From Marinobacter sp. ELB17 (GTDB taxonomy: Bacteria > Pseudomonadota > Gammaproteobacteria > Pseudomonadales > Oleiphilaceae): 64,000 bases of DNA. Every line of letters starts with the position of its first letter. Position 1 is the stretch's first letter. Below the pieces are notes generated by a model. That model was given only the letters and a program-made list of their open reading frames with translations, ran no database searches and was not told the origin of the DNA. Below are positions 47,816 to 54,670 of this stretch, one piece after another. The position numbers and the translations under genes are program-made. Location of the stretch: NCBI RefSeq assembly GCF_000169375.1, contig NZ_AAXY01000007.1, positions 119,343 through 183,342 on the forward strand, given 5' to 3'.

Positions 47816-48123
47816 ATGGCGCTCAAAGCTACCATTTTCAAAGCCACGCTGAATATTGCCGATATGGATCGCCATTATTACGCCGACCACCAGCTGACCC
47901 TGGCCCGCCACCCGTCAGAAAACGACGAACGCATGATGGTGCGGCTGCTGGCGTTTGCGCTGAACGCCAGTGACCAACTGGAGTTCACAAAAGGCCTGAG
48001 CACAGACGACGAGCCGGAACTGTGGCAAAAAAGCCTGAGCAACGAAATTGAACTTTGGATTGAACTGGGCCTGCCCGATGAAAGCCGCCTGCGCAAAGCC
48101 TGCAACCGCTCAAAACAGGTGAT
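47816..48123 (+). pseudogene. yaeQ: 5' part of yaeQ, interrupted by a mobile element
   Basis: YaeQ is a small conserved PD-(D/E)XK-like protein of about 180 residues of unknown cellular role. The first 102 codons are intact: MALKATIFKATLNIADMDRH, the HPSENDERMMVRLLAF motif, TKGLSTDDEPELWQK and WIELGLPDESRLRKACNRSKQV. The frame then runs into the element and stops at 48,151. The missing rest of the gene lies at 51,594-51,824. The start ATG follows ATAGGA at about 8 bp. Confidence 0.93.
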
Positions 48124-48130
48124 TCTTTCG

Positions 48131-48152
48131 GTTATGCAAAGCTTCGCATAAC
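48131..48152. repeat. Palindrome at the extreme left end of the RIT element
   Basis: GTTATGC (48,131-48,137) and GCATAAC (48,146-48,152) form a near-perfect dyad around AAAGCTTC. The arms resemble the TTATGCAA sites of the terminal inverted repeats. It lies outside the left 28-bp repeat and has no counterpart at the right end. Confidence 0.75.
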
Positions 48153-48164
48153 TACAATTATCCT

Positions 48165-48192
48165 CACCCTATAATTATGCAAGGTTTGTTGG
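48165..48192 (+). repeat. Left 28-bp terminal inverted repeat of the RIT element
   Basis: Begins CACCCTATAATTATGCAAGG and continues with TTTGTTGG. The reverse complement of 51,563-51,590 is identical except at positions 6, 23 and 26. About 41 bp separate this repeat from the left insertion junction, against only 2 bp on the right. Confidence 0.88.
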
Positions 48193-48250
48193 GCTATTCC
48201 GGCAAAGGCCAGTGGCGACGAAGCTTTTAGCTGTGTTGTAGCTATCGAGC

Positions 48251-48259
48251 TTTGCATAA
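48251..48259 (-). repeat. Left subterminal copy of the TTATGCAA site
   Basis: TTTGCATAA, that is TTATGCAAA on the minus strand, facing the TTATGCAAGG of the left terminal repeat at about 75 bp. It lies 48 bp before the ritA ATG, so recombinase binding here could also affect its promoter. Confidence 0.6.
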
Positions 48260-48306
48260 AAACAGTGTTTCCTGTGGGCTCGTCCCTAACCGCAGGAGCA
48301 CACACC

Positions 48307-49560
48307 ATGCCCGCCGATAAAACCCTCACAAACCTTGTTCGCTACAACTGGCTGATTGATAGTCCGCTCGAGAGCGTCGTTTCATCCTACATTAAGGCGC
48401 TGCGAGGCCAGCGCTACGCTGATCGCACCATCAGAATCTATTTGGGCTGCCTTGCCCATTTTGGTTTCTGGCTTAAAGCTGAAGAGCTCGAGTTGACGCA
48501 CGTCGATTCATCCCTTATTAAACGGTTCGTGCGCGAACACCTCCCGGCGTGCACCTGTCCCGTACCCTGCTACGATTCTGTAGGCTGCTCCGGAGCGGCG
48601 CTTCGGCATCTGCTCAAAATACTGATGCGTTCACAGCCATCGCCAACGATGGCGAAGGATCCAGTGACGATCGAGCTCACTCGGTTCGCCGAGTACTTAA
48701 CGGATACTTGCGGGCTATCATCAGCCACCCGTGACAGCCGAGCTCAACACGTTGGGGCGTTCCTCTACGACGTAGGCGTTACTGATACCGTGAGCGTCTT
48801 GTCGCTGTCGGCGACCGACATAGATGCTTACTTTTCGACGCTGACGTCGCGCCTACGGCCGGCATCGCTGCGTATCGTGTGCAACAGTCTGCGTAGCTAC
48901 TTTCGTTACCGTGCCGTGCGCGGTGACGAGACCGACGGGCTAGCGGCAGCGCTTCCACGAATCGCAGACTGGCGCCGGGCCACGTTGCCCAAGGTATTGT
49001 CGGACGCCGAACTAACGGCCTTTCTGGATGCCTTCGATCGCACGGACCCCGTTGGCCTGCGTGACTATGCCATCGCGCGCTGCCTGCTTGATCTGGGTTT
49101 ACGCGGTCACGAAGTAACCTACCTCACGCTGGAGTCGATCGACTGGCGCAGGGCAATACTGACCATCAGCGGTACCAAAAGTAAACGCATTCAACAGCTT
49201 CCCCTGCCTGCGTCCACGGGAGAGGCGGTAGCGCAGTATCTGCGACAGGGACGCCCGCAGACGACGAGCCGCAGACTATTCGTCCGGCACCGGGCACCGC
49301 TCGACACGCCACTGAGCGTTCCGGCCATTCGCAATTCAATGAACCGCGCCTTTGTTCGTTGCGGTTTGCGCGATCAGTTCTGCAACACACACGTGCTGCG
49401 GCGAACGATGGCAACGCAGCTACAGCGCGCTGGGGTCTCAGTCAAAGAGATCGCCGACGTATTGCGTCACAAGAGTCTTGACACTGCCTACAGCTACGCC
49501 CGCGTTGACGTGGAGCAATTGCGCGCGATGGCACTGCCGTGGCCCGGGAGCCCGTCATGA
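48307..49560 (+). CDS. ritA: RIT element tyrosine recombinase A
   Basis: First of three tyrosine recombinases, 417 residues. The ATG at 48,307 follows CAGGAG; a GTG start 42 bp upstream is less likely. It is longer than XerC because of an extra N-terminal domain with Cys-rich CTCPVPCYDSVGCSG (about residues 78-92). The catalytic domain has Arg in LDLGLRGHEV, the HVLRRT box, RHKSLD and the nucleophile Tyr in YSYARVD. Its TGA overlaps the ATG of the next gene (ATGA at 49,557), so the trio is made in coupled fashion. Confidence 0.93.
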   Translation: MPADKTLTNLVRYNWLIDSPLESVVSSYIKALRGQRYADRTIRIYLGCLAHFGFWLKAEELELTHVDSSLIKRFVREHLPACTCPVPCYDSVGCSGAALRHLLKILMRSQPSPTMAKDPVTIELTRFAEYLTDTCGLSSATRDSRAQHVGAFLYDVGVTDTVSVLSLSATDIDAYFSTLTSRLRPASLRIVCNSLRSYFRYRAVRGDETDGLAAALPRIADWRRATLPKVLSDAELTAFLDAFDRTDPVGLRDYAIARCLLDLGLRGHEVTYLTLESIDWRRAILTISGTKSKRIQQLPLPASTGEAVAQYLRQGRPQTTSRRLFVRHRAPLDTPLSVPAIRNSMNRAFVRCGLRDQFCNTHVLRRTMATQLQRAGVSVKEIADVLRHKSLDTAYSYARVDVEQLRAMALPWPGSPS

Positions 49561-50504
49561 GCGCCCGGTTGTCTTGGATGGCGCGGGTCGAAGCGTACCT
49601 GGCGTATCGTCGTCGTAACGGATTCGAGCTAACCATCGACGCAACGCAGCTTCAGTCATTTGCCCGTTTCGCGGATGAGGTCTCTCCTGAAGGGCATCTG
49701 ACGGTGCCGCTCGCTGTCGCATGGGCACAGACTTCGCAGCTTAAGGCGTCGTTTACCTGGGCGCGCCGCATCGGGATTCTTCGCGGTTTCGCCCGCTTTT
49801 GCCAGCGCGAGGATCCGGCGACGGAGGTTCCACCGCGAAGTCTCTTTGGTTCGGCCCACCGGCGTCTCATCCCACACATCTACACAGAAGCCGAACTGTG
49901 CACACTGCTTGAAGCCACGCATGGCTTGGCGCCCACCGAGGGATTGCGTCCAGCAACTTGCCACTGTGTTTTTGGCTTGCTCGCCGCGACCGGGCTACGC
50001 ATCGCCGAAGCACTGACACTAACCGCGGCTGACGTCGACATGGACAGTGGCGTTTTGCATATCCGCGAAGCGAAGTTCCATCAGCAGCGTCTCGTACCGC
50101 TGCATCCGAGCGTTACCGACTCGTTGCGCGCCTATGCACGACAGCGAGATAGGCTCGTGCCACGGCCTTGTTGTGACAAGTTCTTCCTGCGTGATGATGG
50201 CAGCGGCGTAAATCAGCCCAGCATGCTGTATGCCTTACAGAGGCTGTGTCAGCAACTGGACTGGCAAACGCGCGGTGACTATCAGCGTCACCGCCTGCAT
50301 GACATCCGGCACACCTTCATCGTGAGAAGCATGCTGCGCCTCTATGAAGAGGGCGTAGATATTGATCGTGCCATTCTGGCGCTATCAACCTACGTCGGGC
50401 ACGCCAAGGTGAGCGACACCTACTGGTATGTCACCGGCATTCCCGAACTGATGGCGATCGCCGCCGAACGCTTTCACCTCTATACGCAAGGAGAGGCGTC
50501 ATGA
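49557..50504 (+). CDS. ritB: RIT element tyrosine recombinase B
   Basis: Second recombinase, 315 residues, beginning at the ATGA overlap with ritA. The N-terminal core-binding domain (VEAYLAYRRRNGFELT) is followed by a catalytic domain with AATGLRIAEALTL, HDIRHTFIVR, YVGHAKVSDT and Tyr in YWYVTG. All catalytic residues appear to be present. A conserved Cys stretch (RPCCDKFFL) precedes the HxxR box. It ends in ATGA shared with ritC. Confidence 0.93.
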   Translation: MSARLSWMARVEAYLAYRRRNGFELTIDATQLQSFARFADEVSPEGHLTVPLAVAWAQTSQLKASFTWARRIGILRGFARFCQREDPATEVPPRSLFGSAHRRLIPHIYTEAELCTLLEATHGLAPTEGLRPATCHCVFGLLAATGLRIAEALTLTAADVDMDSGVLHIREAKFHQQRLVPLHPSVTDSLRAYARQRDRLVPRPCCDKFFLRDDGSGVNQPSMLYALQRLCQQLDWQTRGDYQRHRLHDIRHTFIVRSMLRLYEEGVDIDRAILALSTYVGHAKVSDTYWYVTGIPELMAIAAERFHLYTQGEAS

Positions 50505-51511
50505 ACCCCTTGCTCACCGCTCCCACCGAATTCGGCGCGTTGCTCCAGCGCTTCTTCGCCGAGCGCTTGATCCAGCAACAGAACGTCAGCCCCCGAACAG
50601 TCGCTGCCTATCGCGATACCTTCAAGCTCTTGCTGAACTATGTGGGACGCGCAACGGGCAAGCCACCTGCCATGCTGGCACTGTGCGATGTCGATGCGGC
50701 CTTGGTGCTGAATTTCCTCACGCATCTCGAGACCGAACGGCACAACACCATTCGCACGCGCAATGCAAGATTGGCGGCGGTTCGTGCCTTTGCCCACTAC
50801 GTCGCCTCACAAGCGCCGCCAGCTCTGCATCTTGCACAACAGATTCTCGCGATACCTATGAAACGCTTCGAACGACCCATGCTTGAGTTCCTGTCTCGCG
50901 ACGAGGTTCGCGCGCTGCTTGCAGCCCCGGGTATAACGACCTGGTGCGGGCGCCGCGACACCGCCATGCTCACGGTGCTTTACAACACCGGCGCTCGGGT
51001 TTCCGAACTGATCGGCATCCGGGTGGCCGATATCACGTTGGCGGCAACCGCCTCTGTGCGCCTACATGGCAAGGGCCGCAAACAACGAACCGTGCCTCTA
51101 TGGAAGGAAACGGCGAAGGAAATCCGGCAGTGGCTAAAATACGCCGACTTGCATGTCGAGCAACCCCTCATTCCAAACCGCAGCGGATTGCCAATGACGC
51201 GCACCAATGTGGCCGAACGACTGAACCTGGCCGTCAGCACCGCGACAAAGATGTGTCCACAGTTAGCAGGCCGCAGGATCTCGCCGCATACCTGGCGCCA
51301 TACGACGGCCATGCACCTGTTGCAGGCGGGCGTCGATCTGACCGTGATCGCGTTGTGGCTCGGTCACGAAAGCCCCGTCACCACTCACGGCTATGTCGAA
51401 GCGGACATGGGCATGAAGGAGCGGGCCCTTGCCGCCATCACCCCACCTGCGACCCAGCACAAGCGCTACCGCCCGACGGACGCACTCCTCCAGTTCCTGG
51501 AAAGTCTCTGA
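50501..51511 (+). CDS. ritC: RIT element tyrosine recombinase C
   Basis: Third recombinase, 336 residues, coupled to ritB by ATGA at 50,501. Motifs are YNTGARVSELIGIRV, HGKGRKQRTVPL (catalytic Lys in the beta-hairpin), SPHTWRHTTAMHL, LGHESPVTTHGYVEAD. Of the three it most resembles chromosomal XerC/XerD-like proteins and plasmid integrases. Its stop codon lies two bases before the inner TTATGCAAA site of the right end, so there is no spare sequence between the gene and the element end. Confidence 0.94.
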   Translation: MNPLLTAPTEFGALLQRFFAERLIQQQNVSPRTVAAYRDTFKLLLNYVGRATGKPPAMLALCDVDAALVLNFLTHLETERHNTIRTRNARLAAVRAFAHYVASQAPPALHLAQQILAIPMKRFERPMLEFLSRDEVRALLAAPGITTWCGRRDTAMLTVLYNTGARVSELIGIRVADITLAATASVRLHGKGRKQRTVPLWKETAKEIRQWLKYADLHVEQPLIPNRSGLPMTRTNVAERLNLAVSTATKMCPQLAGRRISPHTWRHTTAMHLLQAGVDLTVIALWLGHESPVTTHGYVEADMGMKERALAAITPPATQHKRYRPTDALLQFLESL

Positions 51512-51513
51512 AA

Positions 51514-51522
51514 TTATGCAAA
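51514..51522 (+). repeat. Right subterminal copy of the TTATGCAA site
   Basis: TTATGCAAA, in inverted orientation to the CCTTGCATAA of the right terminal repeat about 50 bp away. With the left end it gives each end an inward and an outward facing site, as expected for binding of several recombinase subunits. Confidence 0.6.
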
Positions 51523-51562
51523 CCTCCGCTCGCGCTCCGCCCCTGAAAATACCGCTTGTGTT

Positions 51563-51590
51563 CCGACGAACCTTGCATAATTATCGGGTG
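51563..51590 (-). repeat. Right 28-bp terminal inverted repeat of the RIT element
   Basis: Read on the minus strand it begins CACCCGATAATTATGCAAGG, matching the left repeat at 25 of 28 positions. It ends two bases before the shared GAT at the yaeQ junction. Confidence 0.88.
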
Positions 51591-51593
51591 CAG

Positions 51594-51824
51594 ATAATAT
51601 ACACCTACGGCGGCCGCGGCGTGCCCATATGGTGGGACAAAAATAAAGCAAAACTGGCACGCTTTAACAACCTGACTTGCGTGAATCTGGACCCGGAAGC
51701 CACCGAACAACTGGCAGGCCTGGCACAGCGCGCCATGAGCCTTCAGGTAACCATTCAGGACGGCGAAGTGACCTTCAGTAATGAGCACGGGCTTGTGGCT
51801 CTAACGCCCGAGCCGTTCGCTTAA
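51594..51824 (+). pseudogene. yaeQ: 3' part of yaeQ after the RIT insertion
   Basis: Continues the interrupted protein as IIYTYGGRGVPIWWDKNKAKL and then the family's C-terminal segment MSLQVTIQDGEVTFSN. The frame is uninterrupted to TAA at 51,824. Both halves keep family-like sequence, so the insertion appears recent. The original gene would encode about 178 residues. Confidence 0.93.
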
Positions 51825-51871
51825 CTAAGCTGAGTTGGCCTCTTGTATAGAAACAAGCTAGCAAATTAAGC

Positions 51872-51901
51872 GCCACTGCCCAGCAAAGGCTGGACAGTGG
51901 C
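51872..51901. terminator. Hairpin between yaeQ and the tRNA gene
   Basis: GCCACTG, CCAGC and their complements GCTGG, CAGTGGC make a stem of about 12 bp with one asymmetry, starting 48 bp after the yaeQ stop. No T-run follows, so terminator function is uncertain. Confidence 0.4.
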
Positions 51902-51958
51902 CCGCGGCAAACGTAACATTGCGCACTCGAAATTAGCGCACAGCCGTTAAGCTCATAA

Positions 51959-52035
51959 GCGCCCGTAGCTCAGCTGGATAGAGTACTGCCCTCCGAAGGC
52001 AGTGGTCACAGGTTCGAATCCTGTCGGGCGCACCA
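51959..52035 (+). tRNA. tRNA-Arg (anticodon CCG)
   Basis: A 77-base cloverleaf with encoded CCA. The acceptor stem pairs GCGCCCG with CGGGCGC; the D arm contains AGCTCAGCTGGATAGAGT; the anticodon arm is CTGCC-CTCCGAA-GGCAG, giving anticodon CCG for arginine CGG codons; the T arm is ACAGG-TTCGAAT-CCTGT. The gene is intact, as expected when an island inserts at a tRNA 3' end and regenerates it. The region after it has the character of an island. Confidence 0.97.
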
Positions 52036-52046
52036 TATTATGTAAC

Positions 52047-52086
52047 AAAAACCGTCACTTACGGATCATGCCGGGTGGCGGTTTTT
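52047..52086 (+). terminator. Intrinsic terminator after tRNA-Arg
   Basis: AAAAACCGTCAC pairs with GTGGCGGTTTTT, a 12-bp stem with one G-T pair, ending in TTTTT. It starts 11 bp after the tRNA CCA. Confidence 0.85.
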
Positions 52087-52101
52087 CGTTACGACTAACT
52101 C

Positions 52102-52150
52102 TAGGTGACATATAGGTGACACTCGGAGGAATCTGAAGCATTAGGTGACA
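52102..52150 (+). repeat. Three TAGGTGACA direct repeats downstream of the tRNA (possible integrase arm sites)
   Basis: TAGGTGACA occurs at 52,102-52,110, 52,113-52,121 and 52,142-52,150. Short repeats of this type beside a tRNA gene are typical of arm-type binding sites of tRNA-targeting phage-like integrases. No integrase gene follows; rnlA begins at 52,312. The rest of 52,036-52,311 shows an AT-rich stretch (TCTTATATTATGCTT, about 50 bp before rnlA) that may be its promoter. Confidence 0.55.
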
Positions 52151-52311
52151 GCTTCATTGTGGGTCTAAAAACTCTGTGCTGGCACACACCGACTTTAAGA
52201 AATGGTAACACCGCCCCCAGCCACAAGGTTTTTGGGGCGACAACCCTCTTATATTATGCTTAAGTGCCTTTAAACCAAGAGCTGCAACACCAAGGCACAG
52301 GGAGTGGAACA

Positions 52312-53388
52312 ATGTCCGACTACAGAGATCTCAATCTAAATCGCGAAGTTTTAGACGAAAATATTGGGAGCTTCCTGGGCTCATATGGGTGCGTTTTAGA
52401 TGATAAAATTCAAACACTAGACCGCGGCAAACGTCGTGTAGCGTTTGGCAAGCCAGGCGCTGAGTTTGCCATGGTTGACTTACATCTCAACAATACAGGC
52501 ACAACGACTATCCAGTGGAAGCTGGGTAAGAATCAGCCTCTCGGCGAGAAGCTTGCCGCTTACCTGAAGAGCACTATTGATCCAGCTGAATTTGAGAGCG
52601 TAAATTATTCTCTCAAAGGGATCAGCACAGGATCTTTCGATCCTATTCTAGGCTGTATTGCTGAGTTAGATGATATTGAAGTTGTCGTCTTAAGGGACGA
52701 GGTCAAGTGCAAACAAGTGACTCTAAAAAGCATTGTGCACCAGGATAAACTAACTTTGACGCATCATCGAAGTACCAGAGTCCTGCAGATTCAAGGTAAG
52801 CCCCTGTCCTGCTACCGCCGCGTTGTTTTTATGCTGATCGACCTTTTAGATCTTAAAGGACTAACACAAGTCCTGTACCGAAAAGATGACAATAGCGCTG
52901 AAATAGTCCGGAAGGAGATGGCCGAGGATTACCTGAAGACGGTATTCACACGCAGCTACGACCACTTGCCGGACAGCGTGAAGAAACTACTGACCTCTAG
53001 CTGCTGCATAAAGCTGGCGTCACCGCAGCTTCCTGACTATTGTTTACTTCTCTACCCTGACTTGCGCGCCTTAGAAGGAGTGCTGAAAGAATTAATGAGC
53101 GGTTACAACATGTCGGTAGAGGACGCAGAGTATGGATTTGGCAACTTCTTCGACAACCGCGGAGGCGTGTGCTCCTTGAAAGCAGAATACAGCGCGCAAG
53201 TCGCGCATACCCACATGGAAGATGCATTCAATAGGGGCTACAGTTTTTATAAGAAGCACCGGCACACTCTGTTCCACATGGAAGAGTTTGCAGATGGCAG
53301 CAGGATGATCGATACGCTAGATAAGGCAATTAGCCTTTCTAAAGACGCCTACGAGGCGATAGATAGCCTATATACTGCTAGAATGTGA
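52312..53388 (+). CDS. rnlA: RnlA-type toxin (RNase LS)
   Basis: A 358-residue homologue of E. coli RnlA (357 residues), the endoribonuclease toxin of the RnlAB system that degrades mRNA after T4 infection. Shared stretches seen are TTTIQ, DPAEFESVN, LQIQGKPLSCYR, LLDLKGLTQVL, LPDYCLLLYPDLR, LEGVLKELMSG and HTLFHMEEF. The HEPN-like C-terminal domain carries the catalytic-type region around YSFYKKHRHTLFHM. The ATG at 52,312 follows GGGAGTGG; the open frame extends 48 bp further up without conservation. Base composition is clearly more AT-rich than in the core genome. The antitoxin gene follows after four bases. Confidence 0.9.
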   Translation: MSDYRDLNLNREVLDENIGSFLGSYGCVLDDKIQTLDRGKRRVAFGKPGAEFAMVDLHLNNTGTTTIQWKLGKNQPLGEKLAAYLKSTIDPAEFESVNYSLKGISTGSFDPILGCIAELDDIEVVVLRDEVKCKQVTLKSIVHQDKLTLTHHRSTRVLQIQGKPLSCYRRVVFMLIDLLDLKGLTQVLYRKDDNSAEIVRKEMAEDYLKTVFTRSYDHLPDSVKKLLTSSCCIKLASPQLPDYCLLLYPDLRALEGVLKELMSGYNMSVEDAEYGFGNFFDNRGGVCSLKAEYSAQVAHTHMEDAFNRGYSFYKKHRHTLFHMEEFADGSRMIDTLDKAISLSKDAYEAIDSLYTARM

Positions 53389-53392
53389 AATT

Positions 53393-53731
53393 ATGATTAA
53401 AAAAATCCGTATCGTAGGTGGGATCGCTGTCGTTACAGCTACAGCAGAATTTCATCCATTGCGCCAGTTAAAAAGGCTGGCTAACGAACTTGAAGCTATT
53501 GGCTTTAAGGGCAGCGTGCTGTTTGATTTGTTAGCCGTGAACGGTTTTGCAGACAATCGCTTTGCGTCCATTCGTTTTACTGGCCAGACATTTGAGAAAT
53601 CGTCGTTCGCAATAGAATCACATGTAAATCAGAACATTAGAAGCGAGCAAGACACTCTCGTCAGAACCGACGAAACTTTTCTTCTCGGTAGCGTTTTATC
53701 GACGACTGAAGTTGAGAAATTCATCCACTAA
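53393..53731 (+). CDS. rnlB: RnlB-type antitoxin
   Basis: A 112-residue protein, partner of RnlA (E. coli RnlB has 123 residues). It is recognised by GSVLFDLLAVNG followed by RFASIRF, and by the C-terminal SVLSTTEVEKFI; these match the E. coli pattern (ILFDLLCANG, SVLSPDDVRQVL) in position. It lies four bases after rnlA with only a weak Shine-Dalgarno, suggesting translation coupled to the toxin. In E. coli RnlB blocks RnlA during normal growth and is lost on phage infection. AT-rich like its partner. Confidence 0.85.
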   Translation: MIKKIRIVGGIAVVTATAEFHPLRQLKRLANELEAIGFKGSVLFDLLAVNGFADNRFASIRFTGQTFEKSSFAIESHVNQNIRSEQDTLVRTDETFLLGSVLSTTEVEKFIH

Positions 53732-54263
53732 CCAATCACAATAATTTTCACCTGCCCAATTACTACGATCTGGATCACAGCAAACTTATCTTAGCCAGTC
53801 ACTGGGCTTTGTATAATTTTTTTACCAGCATCGGCCTCCATATTTTCCGATAGGGCGCGCACCATCTGTATTGCCCTGCGCCGGAGGCGGCAGAGTGGCC
53901 GGCCGCTTACACCGCGTCGGCGACTAAGCCCGAATGAAAAAGGTCGACATTCATGGACAACAGTTTTGTTACCTCTATTAAAGCGAATCAGAAGGTGAAT
54001 ACGCACCTCATCAACTTTCATTCGCGTGCGGAAAATACTGCCTAAACGTAAATATTACCTTCGTATCGCCGACCGGACGGCAAGCACTAACTGGCGTATA
54101 GACATACAGGATCCCATGGATACCTCCGTGTATCTTTGCCAGAACCTATGGAGTGAAAAACCTTGATTTCCCTGGTAACCCCTCTGTTAACCATATTTTG
54201 GTAACCAGGGATGAAGCCGGCCCAAGCGCAATAATTTAGGCCTTAAACCAGCTCAAGCCCCAG
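53732..54263. other. Gene-poor stretch after rnlB
   Basis: About 530 bp with no gene that can be supported. The middle (53,860-53,930) is GC-rich, unlike the AT-rich rnlAB beside it, which hints at a patchwork of fragments. An open frame on the minus strand (53,791-54,021) has a basic, low-order composition and no recognisable motif. The right-hand part has alternating dinucleotides and no obvious promoter. Confidence 0.5.
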
Positions 54264-54497
54264 TCACTCACCGCCTTTCTTCAAAACCAGCCGCCCAATA
54301 GTGTTATCCATCCGGCACCTGGCAATGCTTCTATCGACAATTCTGGTAACTACCTGCCGAGCGGTGTCGAGCTCGACATCGAACCACTCTCTTGGCCGAT
54401 AGGTGCCGCCATCGCGGCTGTGCAGGGTGACATTCAGGCGCTGGTGGTGAAGCATGGCGTGCGTGAACCAGTCGTTCAAAGCAGTGTGGGTTATCAA
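54264..54497 (-). CDS. Short protein resembling the C-terminal end of a GIY-YIG/T5orf172-like protein
   Basis: A 77-residue frame starting MITHTALNDWF. Its middle and end, with RDGGTYRPREWFDVELDTARQVVTRIV, show the REWF pattern found near the C terminus of GIY-YIG-type (T5orf172) proteins, but the catalytic N-terminal half is absent. It is probably a remnant of a larger gene. It sits 174 bp downstream of hsdR on the same strand. The resemblance is weak and rests on a short motif. Confidence 0.4.
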   Translation of the reverse strand: MITHTALNDWFTHAMLHHQRLNVTLHSRDGGTYRPREWFDVELDTARQVVTRIVDRSIARCRMDNTIGRLVLKKGGE

Positions 54498-54502
54498 GCC
54501 TA

Positions 54503-54610
54503 ATGCACGCCGGACGTTACCACGGACATCGGAACCGAGCTGAATTTGTGCGTCAGGCTATTGAGAATGAACTGGCACGATGCAAGTGGATGCGTTTGGG
54601 TGAAGGTTAA
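54503..54610 (+). CDS. Possible 35-residue ribbon-helix-helix fragment
   Basis: ATG at 54,503 to TAA at 54,608. The peptide contains RNRAEFVRQAIENELAR, which resembles the second helix of CopG/ParD-type ribbon-helix-helix antitoxins (a pattern of the kind RSEFVRxAIxxEL). The first beta strand is missing, so it is either truncated or coincidental. It starts 6 bp beyond the 5' end of the leftward GIY-YIG-like remnant, in the opposite direction. Confidence 0.3.
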   Translation: MHAGRYHGHRNRAEFVRQAIENELARCKWMRLGEG

Positions 54611-54670
54611 TAGTGATGGTGGCGCGCTCGGAAAAGCAAAATGCATTTAGGCGCGCCACCGGAGTTTCAG

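Larger units (their letters stand above)
48124..51592 (+). mobile_element. Recombinase-in-trio (RIT) element inserted in yaeQ
   Basis: A 3.47-kb element that carries three coupled tyrosine recombinase genes in one direction and no other cargo. This is the defining layout of RIT elements. It splits yaeQ between codons for Val and Ile. Both junctions carry GAT (48,121-48,123 and 51,593-51,595), and joining the flanks across one GAT restores CAG GTG ATA ATA TAC (QVIIY), in frame with the 3' half. The two ends carry a 28-bp inverted repeat that matches at 25 positions, with repeated TTATGCAA sites inside and outside it. All three recombinases look intact, so the element may still be mobile. Confidence 0.92.

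Noticed and set aside
53791..54021. 76-codon minus-strand frame after rnlB
   Set aside because: Basic, irregular composition, no ribosome binding site, and no motif. Could be a fragment, but nothing supports a gene.
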